Assembly: GCF_018294505.1 (NCBI RefSeq)
Contig: NC_057810.1
Coordinates: 702,007,852 to 702,071,851, forward strand
DNA from: Triticum aestivum
Taxonomy: Eukaryota; Streptophyta; Magnoliopsida; Poales; Poaceae
DNA length: 64,000 nt
Direction of reading: 5' to 3'
In this document: positions 1 through 8,865 of the stretch, in pieces
How the letters are laid out: the number at the start of each line of letters is the position of its first letter
Numbering within the stretch: position 1 is the first letter of the stretch
The notes under the pieces: model-generated
The model's input: only the letters and a program-made list of their open reading frames with translations
The model's database searches: none
Told to the model about the DNA's origin: nothing
Position numbers and translations under genes: made by a program

Positions 1-2
1 CA

Positions 3-287
3 TGGGTACTGGCTTCCCAAGTGGACCAATGCTTCTTCATTATCGACCCGCCAAAGCCCAGTCGTGTTGTCGTGAGGAGAGGAAAAAGGAAGATCATCGG
101 AATGGATGGAGTCGCCAATGAGCAAGACTTCAACAAGTACGGCGACCCGAAGATGGAACATGACGACGACGATGAAGTATCAGCATACACCACAAGAAGA
201 AGCAGGACCACCCTACCTAAAGGACGTCCGTTCAAGAGAAGAAGTCCATTTACGGAAAATAAGGGCAAGAAGATTGTGAACAGATAG
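3..287 (+). CDS. TNP2-type CACTA transposase, C-terminal fragment
   Basis: The frame is open from base 3 and ends at a TAG at 285-287. The reading WVLASQVDQCFFIIDP followed by a basic stretch (VVVRRGKRKIIG) and an acidic patch (HDDDDEV) matches my memory of the DUF4216-like tail of plant TNP2 transposases (Transposase_21 family), the enzyme that cuts CACTA ends. The DDE catalytic core lies upstream of the window, so activity cannot be judged. The first ATG at 21 is an internal methionine and not a start. The C-terminus is rich in Lys/Arg, consistent with DNA binding or nuclear targeting (inference). Confidence 0.8.
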   Translation, partial: WVLASQVDQCFFIIDPPKPSRVVVRRGKRKIIGMDGVANEQDFNKYGDPKMEHDDDDEVSAYTTRRSRTTLPKGRPFKRRSPFTENKGKKIVNR

Positions 288-419
288 CTAGCTAAGATCG
301 ATTGTATTTAAATTGTAGCCTTCATTTCTCGATTGTATTTCATGGGCACTTTTTGAACTCATGATTTTTTTTAAATTTCATGGAAACTCGATCTCGATCC
401 CCCTCCATCTCGATCGCTA

Positions 420-1020
420 TCCCACCTCGCCAGATCCGGTCCCCCTCGCCGCCGAGCACCCCCCGCGCCACCGGCCGCCGCCGCCGACCCCCCGCACCCT
501 CCCCCGCTCCACCGCCGCCGCCGACCCACCGCACCCTCCCCCGCTCCACCGCCACTGATGACCCACCGCACCCCTCCCGCTCCACCGGCTGCCGCCGCCG
601 ACCCCCCGCACCCTCCCCCGCTCCACCGGCCGCCGCCGCCAACCCCCCCGCACCCTCCCCCGCTCCATCGCCGCCGATGACCCACCGCACCCTCCCCCGC
701 TCCACCGCCACCGTCGACCCACCACACCCTCCCCTGCTCCACCGGCCGTCGTCGCCGACCCCCCGCACCCTCCCTCGCTCCACCGCCGCCGACGACCCAC
801 CGCACCCTCCCCCGCTCCACCGGCCACCGCCGCCGACCACCCGCACCCTTCCCCGCTCCACCGGCCGCCGCCGCCGACCCCCCGCACCCTCCCCCGCTCC
901 ACCGCCGCCGCCGACCCACCGCACCCTTCCTCGCTCCACTACCGTCGACGACCCACCGCACCCTCCCCCGCTCCACCGGCCGCCGCCGCCGACCCCCCGC
1001 ACCCTTCCCCGATCCACCGC
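420..1020. repeat. GC-rich minisatellite
   Basis: About fifteen imperfect units of roughly 36-42 bp, each built on CCGCACCCTCCCCCGCTCCACCG plus a variable run of GCCGCCGAC. The array opens long frames on both strands that read as Pro-rich or Gly/Arg-rich low-complexity protein. These are composition artefacts and I do not call them genes. The array sits about 130 bp after the transposase stop, between the two main CACTA genes. Confidence 0.85.
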
Positions 1021-1146
1021 CGCCACAAATTTGATGATATTTTCAAAAAAATTATTACTGTTTTTATTAAAAATTATTATTGTTTCATATTCATATTCAT
1101 TTTCTAAAAAATTATTAGACGCAACAAAAAATAAAATAAAAATTAC

Positions 1147-1285
1147 TTATGGCGTACCTCTAGCTGGTGCGCCATTGCTATATAAAAAAATATTACTTAT
1201 CGCGCACCGTCCCGGGGGTGCGCCATTGCTATCAAAAAAACATACTAATGGCGCACCGCTCGGGGGTGCGCCATTAGTAATCTTC
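1147..1285. repeat. Internal cluster of CACTA subterminal-type motifs
   Basis: Three GC-rich palindromic cores of the form GGTGCGCCATTRnTA / TACTAATGGCGCACC occur in an AT-rich background, the clearest being TACTAATGGCGCACCGC...GGGTGCGCCATTAGTA around 1236-1282. The same motif is found at the true 3' end (8590-8820). In CACTA elements such motifs bind the TNPA-like factor and normally lie only within a few hundred bases of the ends. Confidence 0.75.
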
Positions 1286-3702
1286 CCCCTATAGCTAGTC
1301 GCCCGATCCCTTCGTCCCTCCCTCGCCAGATCCACTTCCCTCCCTCACGCGCGCCCCCTCCTTCCGCCGCCCCGCTCCACCGGCCGCGCCACCATGCTCG
1401 CCCTCTCGCCCTCTCCCCCGCTCGCCTTCTCCGCCAGATCCCGAGCCTCGCCGCCGTGTTAGCCGCAGCCATCACCGTCCCCGCACCTCGGCGGCAAGTC
1501 CACGAGCTCCGCTTCATCCTCCCCGACCCCGGCCTCGAGCTCGTCTCCGCAGCATCGCCCTCGTCTTCCCTCTTGCCGCCATGTTAGCCGCGGCCATCGC
1601 CGTCCCAGCACCTCGGCGGCAAGTCCACAATCTCCGCTTCGTCCTCCCCGACCCCGGCCTTGAGCTCGTCTCCGCTGCATCGCCCTCGTCTTCCCCCTCG
1701 GGCACCGCCACCCTCTGCTGCTACTAAGCTCTCGCCGGCCTCCTTGAGCCACCCGGTGAGCTTACCCTCTCCCCCCTGCTGCTCTCCGTGCCCATAGCCG
1801 TGTCTTCAGCACTGACATCGGCCGCGACAGTTTCTTGTTCTTGTTGAAACTCCATGGCGCATATGAACTATTCGATTAAAATCCGCTAAGGCGGACAAGT
1901 AGAAATGCCCTTTGGGTAGTGGGTACCATGATTTTGCAGATAAATATGAAAATATTCATGAAGACATACGAACTTGTCAGCAAAATTGGACCTAAACAAC
2001 ATTTGTTGCATAGCCCTTGAAGATGATCTAGGAATTATAATGCCCCATAGTAAAAAAATTACTGTATCAACAATAATTTGCTGCTGACCTGCTGATGTTG
2101 CCAAGTATGATGAAACATACTACCATAAATTGTACCTCCCTGGTGTTATTCTGGACCATTTCCATCTAGTATTTGGATTTGCTGCTGAGCAAATCATTGT
2201 TTGATTTGATGGCAATTAATTTTGTATCCTTAAGTTTAGCTGTAGAATCCAGTATGTTATGTAGCAATGCTGGTTCAGTTTCCATAGTTGATTTCAAGGG
2301 ACTAGAGTTTGGTTATGAACAAAAATAGCAGTCCTCTTCATCTTCAAGTCACTGATAATGTTGTAATTAAGTCAAAACTGAGCACATGCAATTGAAAATA
2401 AAAATCATTCTTTTCACTTCAGGTAGGACTTGTAGGGGATCTAGCTGCCAGTGGCCTTTGGCTATGTAAACCCTAGCAAATTAATCCAATATTGCTCTGA
2501 GTCTCTGAAATTTCTAGTGTTAAATTCAGGTAGCGACAATTGGTGTCTAGAGCCAGTAAATCCTTGGAGGCGACGTGGATCTGTGGTTCTCTCATAAATC
2601 CCTTGTCAATCTAGGCGGTGTGGAGGCGACATGTTTTTCGGGTCTATTCGGTAGTCCAGCCTGGTTTGATGTAGTGGGGATTCTTCTAGAGCTGGTGGTT
2701 TCATTCGATTCCCTGGTGTGTGATGTAGGTGTATGTGTGGTCTTAGCGGTGGATTTTGCTGGCAATTATGTTGCAGCTCTAGTGGTCGGTGCGTGGATGT
2801 AGCGCTGGACTCAAAACTCAATTGCCCTGTCGATTTACTCGCTGATGGCCTGGAGGCTGGAGCCCTTGACTTGTGATTTCTGATTCTGCTGGCTTTTTCC
2901 TATATGGTGTGCGTTTTTAGGTAGTAACTGCATCTAAGTTACAACAGCTTCATAACTCTAGTTCCATTGAAATTATAGAGCAGTGACACTACAGTGTTGT
3001 TACAGTATAATTCCATGGGTAATAGCATTGCAACTTTTACTGTAACTCTGAGATTGCTAGTTTTATAATCACTGCAATTGCAGTGCAGGTTAATTACATT
3101 ATTTTTTCCAGTGTATTTACACTAAATCACAATCAAATTTTCAATCCAATTTTTTCCCTAGGGGTTTCTCTATGTTGGATCTGCAAGCATTTTGGAACCC
3201 TATTCTTTGTGGTTTGTCTTTCTTGGGTAGTATTTGCATCCATTTTAAAACCATTTCTTCTGTTTTTCTATGTTTTGTGCAATATTGCATCTAAGTTTAT
3301 AGCAGCTTCATGAATGTAATTCCATTTTATTTACAGTGTAATTTTAGAGTAATCACAGTGTTATTTTCAGAATAATTACATTGTAAATCATAGTGCTATT
3401 TTGTTGTAAGGGAAAAATATATTTAGATCGCATCAATTTGTAGTTTGTGTTTTTATTTGTTCCTGATTTGAGGTTGTGGCTTTGGCATTGTTCTGCTCCT
3501 TACATCTATCACTATCGTATATGTCAAACTTGAGATCAAGCAAATAACTATTCTGGATACTCGTGTTTACTTCATGCTGAGAACTTCAACCTTTTCAACT
3601 TGCTGGACTATATGTTCATTGGTACTACTTGTGATGTTGCTCCTGTACTACTTGGGAATTTTGTCAACTTGTGATGCTACTGTTGTACCCCGAGAGGCCC
3701 TT
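1286..3702. other. Non-coding interior of CACTA element
   Basis: At 1290-1760 the sequence is C/T-rich with two near-duplicate blocks (around 1480-1560 and 1600-1690, both with CACCTCGGCGGCAAGTCCAC and CTCGTCTCCGC), resembling a 5' leader. From 1760 to 3700 the base composition drops to AT-rich, intron-like sequence. No frame in it resembles a known protein. It may be leader and first intron of the second CACTA gene (inference). Confidence 0.5.
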
Positions 3703-3838
3703 GAGTTTGCCGGAATGTCAATTAACTTCCATTCTGGCAAATTCGGGTACTCCATATGTCCTATTTTCAGCAAAGGTCATGCTGAAATTTTCCGTGAATT
3801 TTAGCATGACTTTGCTAAAAATAGGACATATGGGGTAC
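3703..3838. repeat. Two adjacent inverted repeats (fold-back)
   Basis: First hairpin: TTTGCCGGAATG at 3706-3717 against CATTCTGGCAAA at 3730-3741, one mismatch. Second hairpin: arm 3747-3790 against arm 3797-3838, separated by about six bases. About 40 of 44 positions pair when G:U is allowed, with one bulge. The second is long enough to form a pre-miRNA-like stem if transcribed. Confidence 0.8.
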
Positions 3839-4069
3839 TTGCGACTAATGCATGGGTCGGGGTATCTTAGTACTTAAATTAATTAGGATCAACTGCCCCT
3901 TTATTCTTGCTGCATTAAACGCGTATGACGAATTCATGTGTGGACAGACGAAAAAGCAACTGCCATAGGTGGCAATAGAGCCAAGTGATTAGGCCCAACT
4001 AAGAATCCTCCTTCCCTTTTCTTGATAGGGTATATTATTAGAAGATATCAATATATATCCGTCAACCTA

Positions 4070-4300
4070 GGGTGCCTCGGCACCGATAAACCCTAAATGA
4101 TGAAAACTTAACGTAGCATTGAGGGTGCCTCGGCATCGACAAACCCTAAATGATGAAACCTTGGCTTTTAGGGTGCCTCGGTGTCGATGAGAACCTAAAT
4201 GATGTACGCTTAGGCTTTTAGGGTGCCTCGGCATCGACAAACCCTAAATGACAAAAGCTTAGCTTTTAGGATGCCTCGTGTCGACAAACCCTAAATGATG
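4070..4300. repeat. Tandem repeat with telobox motif, five units
   Basis: Five units of about 45-60 bp with the core GGGTGCCTCGGCATCGACAA followed by ACCCTAAATGATG. Four units contain the perfect telobox AAACCCTAAA (near 4088, 4141, 4239 and 4286); one (near 4190) is degenerate. Several units also carry TTTTAGGGT, the same box on the other strand. The array lies immediately upstream of the second CACTA gene. Confidence 0.85.
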
Positions 4301-4369
4301 AGACCATGATCTTGTTCCTTCACAATAACCAACTTTTTGACCAAACTTTTTTCCTATTTAGAGCGAAAC

Positions 4370-7300
4370 ATGGTCCACAACGATGAGGCCAGCGGTTCAG
4401 GAGGCAAGCAATTTCTGGGAGCTGTCCCAGGAGATCGAGGAAGAACCTCACCGCTATGAGGACGCCGCGGAAGACACCGATCCTGACTACACAACCCCTA
4501 GTGGCGTCGGGGATGACACCACTGATGGTGCCACCGAGGATGCCACCACTGATGATGGCGGCGCACACACAGATGGCAGCCAACCGAAGAGGCAACAGAA
4601 GGACCGGCGCCCGAGCGTGCTCGGCACCATCAAGGAGGAATTTACTGAAGTGAACTCCGACGGGCATCCAACGGCGCCCAAAGAATTAGTCAAGGGGTAC
4701 TCGGTTCAGCTTGTGTGCATTCTCCGGAGCACCGTCTCTATCAACACCGAGAACCTAAGGCATAAGGACCGAGGGAATTTGCGCAGCCTCCTCTTCACGA
4801 AGCTGCACGAATGATACAAGTTCCCCGCTAACTTTGCAAACACACGCCTCTCAGGGAATAAAGTGAACTGTGCCGCCCTTACGAGGATGAGCACGACCCT
4901 GTCTACTTGGAGAAGCATGGTGAATGCAATGATTGAAAAACATGATAGTTATGAGAAGATCAAGGCGAAATATCCTTTGATCAGCGAAGATGACTACAAG
5001 GAGTTCAAGATCAAGTGCGAGAGCAGCGCAACCTCCGAATCCAGTCAGTGGGGGAAAGAAATGCGGGAGTTGAACTTAGGGGTCCACCAACTCGGTCCCG
5101 GCGGTTACAGAGTGGCAGAGCCTATATGGGACAACGAGGACGCGGAGCGTGCCGAGCAAGGCCTACCGCCCTGCTTTGAGAAATACCGTGACAAGCAAAC
5201 CAGGAACTATGTCAGGGCCCGGTACAAGGAGGAACCGGTAACAAAGGAGCTTACCACGGATCCGAAGACGGGGGCGCTTGAGCTTGTTCTGGCAAGGAAT
5301 ACACCCCTGCGTAATTAGCTCCATATGGTTGCATTCTAATTAATCTCCATTATTTCTAAATGGTTCACGTTCCTTCCGCAGGAAACTGAAAGCAGTAGCG
5401 CGGGGTCGTCTCAGAGCTCCCCTTTCGACACCCTTTAAATAGGGCATTGAACATAATGAAAAACAAGGATAAGCTCAGTAACCCGTCGTCAGCTGGTCGT
5501 GTGGCCGGCAAAGGCTTGTCCACAAAATGGTCATCATAGTATTACCGCTGGTGGGCGAAAGGAGAAAAAGACCAGCTCGGAAAGCCAATCACGCGAGGTT
5601 GAAGCACTCAAGGCACAAGAGGCACGGATTCCGGAGATTATCCAAGAGCAAGTGAAACAACAACTAGGAACGACGCTCACCACCATGGTGCCTACTTTGA
5701 TTCAGGGGCTGACGACGTGGATAGCGGGCGGCCAACAGGGGCCTCCCCCGGTTCCCAGCTTCATGGCCAGCAACTCGCACAACGCGCAGGCGACGCCATT
5801 GGTGTCTCCGGCAGAGGCGGTATTCATGTCTCCGGTGCCGGCACGGGCATTGGAGCTTAATGCACCCGGGTGTACGCCGGCCAGCACCTCACCAGCAAGC
5901 GGCCCCTCCGTCAGTTACACGCCCGCCGTTGGCGGTGCCTCGACATTAGCCGAGCTCGACGGCATCACGGTAACTAAGCCTCTCGGCCAATGACTTCATA
6001 TCCTTGCCTTTGACTGGGCATCCCTGACGCCCTACATGTTTTCACAGGGCGCCGCCGACGTTCCTTGCACTCTCCTGCACTTCGTGGGCGGTGAGTTGGT
6101 CGATGTCACCAAGGGCAGAATCGTTCAACCGGGCAACCCTGTGTTCCACGGTAATTCGATGCCACCCATAGTGTATAGGGTTGAACTGGTTCGGGTGCTG
6201 CCACGATGCGATGAGTTGTTACCTCCGATTCGACCCGCTGGGGCTGACGAAGAAGATGAGATGACCCTCAGCGCCTGCGTAAACTGGCCCCTGCTTTGGC
6301 CGAAGAGCCATATTCATTTGGGGCCGGGGGACACCACCCCACAGACAAGACCGCCAGTTGTGCCGGCGCCAAGCCATGGCAAGAATGCCGCAACGCTACC
6401 GGACATGCCGGACATCCCTATGGCACATGATCCAGACATGCATATGGCACAGGATCCGGACGACGACGACAACGACGATGGTACATTTACCAACGTCGAT
6501 AAGTACTTTGCCGAACATGGGTATGGTGACGAGTTCTACGGTCCTCCTTCTCAAGAACCCAACCAAGACGACCGCGATCTAGCTGGTACCGCGGAGAAAC
6601 CCAATTGCAACAGGCGTCGTCCGGCGTTTAGTTCTTAGGAGACGCCTCCAGCTGCCGCCTTCACCGAGCCTCAGATAGCCGAGGTGCGGAATATTATCAG
6701 CCCCAACACGCTCAAGAAGGCGGTCTGTGAGCAGAACTCGATCCCATTACAGCAGATCAAGAAGAAGGGATGGAAACGAAAGACTAACAAGGGCGCCGGT
6801 GCGAGCCAGCCGGCACCGAGTACGATCCGTGCTCAGGACGGGCCACCTTCACCTAAATATGCTCAATGCTGCAACCGGTGCTATGCGGAGTCTGCATGAC
6901 AGCGTTCTTTCTTTGGAGAAGCGGCGTCTCTCCCAGAATGATGTGGCATACCCGGTTTTCGTGGCCAAGGTGCCAGAGGGCAAGGGCTTTGTGGATGGCG
7001 CCATCGGGGGTACGATCATCCTGCGGTTTGATGCGGATCATTCGAGACAAGACCCCGGACATCGTGATAGTCAACCCCTTCTATATGCGTGCCAAGATCT
7101 TGGGCAGCGCTGGGGACCGGCAAGTCGCGAGTTCACAACTCGAAGGCGTCATTCTGGCAAACCCAGATAAGGATAACTTTCTCGTGCCTTACTTTCCCGA
7201 GTAAGTCATCCCCTCACCGCCCCGTAACATATGATTTCTTAGATTTCGATCGTTCTTTTTTTTTCTAACATTCCGTGTTCTGTGCAGTGACACACATTGC

Positions 7301-7846
7301 ACACTCATCCTCTTAAGCCCGAAATATTCCATGGCCACGTATTTTGACCCAGACCGTGACTCCAAGATAGACTACACAAATATCAAGAAAGTTCTTGATG
7401 ATGCTCTCCCCGGCTACACCACATCTGGAGGCACCTTTAAGAGGCCAGTTCGTAGGTACGGTAGGCACGTGTTCACCCACAATACGACGTTCCCCTGCGT
7501 CAAGCAGCCTCCTGACGGTCAGAAGGATGCCTACTACGCCCTCCATCACATGCGGGCGATCGTACGGGACCATAATCACCTTCTGCTACCAAATAATCTC
7601 AAAGATTGGGCCGCAAGCTTGGCGGCAATCCAGGACGTGGACCTCCAACAAGAATTCTTTCGCATCCAGTCGGAGTTTGCAGAAATCATCCATCAAGATG
7701 GCCTTCGTACCTCGGGGCAGTTCTACCTCAGAGATCAACAGTCCAACAGTGAGATAGACACAACGCTACAAATGCAAGCTGACAATGCCCGCGACTTCAT
7801 GACCATCACGAAAGACGGCAACTTCGTCCACGCTCCGGTCCCATGA
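4370..7846 (+). pseudogene. CACTA second gene: Transposase_24 / DUF8039 / Ulp1-like, decayed
   Basis: A multi-exon gene on the transposase strand. The likely start is the ATG at 4370 (MVHNDEASGSGGKQF), after which the frame must slip to FWELSQEIEE. The first exon contains the Transposase_24-like block GGYRVAEPIWDNEDAE (around 5099-5146). An in-frame TGA at 4812 replaces the Arg of LHERYKFP. Introns fit at 5311-5381, about 5970-6048 and 7201-7287 (GT-AG). The exon from 6049 carries a DUF8039-like block (CTLLHFVGGELVDV). It has an in-frame TAG at 6636, a frameshift near 6880 and another shift/deletion near 7030. The last exon (7288-7846) has an Ulp1/C48 fold signature: HCTLILLSPKY, YFDPD, then VKQPPDGQKDAYY. 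The oxyanion Gln is kept but the nucleophile Cys-Gly is Asp-Ala. At least two stops and two frameshifts make it non-functional here. Confidence 0.85.
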
Positions 7847-8091
7847 GTCGAGTCGAAAGTAGTGATTCTATTTGTAGTTCTGAAACATCAATTAGCTCAT
7901 GTTGTAATTAAACTTTAATGAACTTGTATGTCTCTTTGGTTTGGACAGTCATTCAACTTAGATGTAATCGATGCTATTTATTAGTAGGACCATGAATCGT
8001 GCTACTAATGTCTTGCTTTTCTCTTCCGATCCTTTTGTTGCATACTTATATATTGCTTATGTATTGTCTGTTGTTTGGCTTGTGCATAGAG

Positions 8092-8346
8092 ATGCCGTCG
8101 TATGTCGTGTACAAGGGTAAGGTTCCCGGAGTCTACGACGACTGGGAGGAGTGTCAGAGACAGGTTCACCGTTTCAGCGGTAACAGTTACAAAGGGTACA
8201 CCACTAGGGCGGAGGCGGAATCTAGATACGCCCGCTATCTAGCGGGAGAGAGGAGGGAGCGCTGGAGGAACCGGATGAAGACCAGTTTCATCGCGATGAT
8301 GCTCATCGTGATGACCGCAACTCTCTTCTATGTGATGGTAGTTTAG
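8092..8346 (+). CDS. Small ORF: RNase H1 N-terminal (viroplasmin) domain plus C-terminal membrane segment
   Basis: An 84-residue frame starting at MPSYVVYKGKVPGVYDDW. This is the hybrid-binding domain found at the N-terminus of RNase H1 and in caulimovirus P6 (PF01693): YVVYKG, PGVYDDWEEC, the Gln-Val-His segment and NSYKGYTTRAEAESRY all fit. No RNase H catalytic part follows. Instead residues 50-63 are strongly basic (GERRERWRNRMK) and the last 20 are hydrophobic (SFIAMMLIVMTATLFYVMVV), as in tail-anchored proteins. The start is placed at this ATG because a GT-AG type acceptor (TTGTGCATAG) lies just before it, and upstream in-frame residues (hydrophobic, from 7999) look like translated intron. 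It is the third CACTA cargo ORF and has no defects. Function in transposition is unknown. Confidence 0.7.
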   Translation: MPSYVVYKGKVPGVYDDWEECQRQVHRFSGNSYKGYTTRAEAESRYARYLAGERRERWRNRMKTSFIAMMLIVMTATLFYVMVV

Positions 8347-8587
8347 ATGGTCGATATCGACGTGTAATGTGAAGACAAACTCGCTACTCGCGGTCTCGAG
8401 ACTTGTAATGTTCTATCTTTGTTCGGTCTTTTGAATTCGGAGACTAATGTGATGAATTGTATTCGGAGACTAATCTTCTATTGTATTCGATGAATCTGCT
8501 GTTGTTGTGTGGTCCTGTCTATATTCTTTCCAATAATATATTTTGTAACCTGTGCAAAAATCAAAAAAGTAAAAAAACCTAATATTA

Positions 8588-8862
8588 ATACTAATGGCGC
8601 ATCACCCCACAGTGCGCCATTAGTATGCCAAAGGATACTAATGGCGCATCACCCCACAGTGTGCCATTAGTGTGCCAAAGCACATGGGTAAATATGGCCC
8701 CCTGGGAGGCATACTAATGGCGCATGTTGCTCTATACTAATGGCGCACGGCGTGGTGCGCCATTAGTATATAATACTAGTGACATGATACTAGTGGCGCA
8801 CCAGTAGTGCACCATTAGTACGTAAAACTGGTGTGTCACTAGTAGGCCTTTTCCTAGTAGTG
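8588..8862. repeat. CACTA 3' subterminal repeats and terminal inverted repeat
   Basis: At least five copies of TACTAATGGCGCAY, in both orientations and often paired as hairpins with GTGCGCCATTAGTA, end in the TIR GGCCTTTTCCTAGTAGTG (8845-8862). This is the region bound by CACTA transposase and TNPA-like protein. Confidence 0.9.
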
Positions 8863-8865
8863 TAG

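Larger units (their letters stand above)
1..8862 (+). mobile_element. CACTA (En/Spm) transposon, 3' part
   Basis: The element enters from the left edge and ends at 8862 with ...CCTAGTAGTG, whose reverse complement, CACTACTAGGAAAAGGCC, is a classic CACTA terminus. Subterminal copies of TACTAATGGCGCAC lie just inside the end. Plus-strand cargo in order: C-terminus of a TNP2-type transposase, a second multi-exon gene (decayed), and a small viroplasmin/RNase H1-N ORF. The three bases after the end are TAG. The sequence beyond 8862 resumes in the middle of a Copia gag exactly where Copia copy B reads ACTAG-TTTCAAG, so the element jumped into Copia copy A. The left terminus is outside the window. 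Confidence 0.93.

Noticed and set aside
340..1294. Long frames on both strands (up to 304 residues), Pro-rich or Gly/Arg-rich
   Set aside because: They arise from the GC minisatellite, overlap one another in several frames and have no domain. Composition artefact.
4088..4295. Interstitial telomere
   Set aside because: CCCTAAA occurs once per 45-60 bp unit and not as a head-to-tail heptamer, so it is a telobox-bearing tandem repeat and not telomeric DNA.
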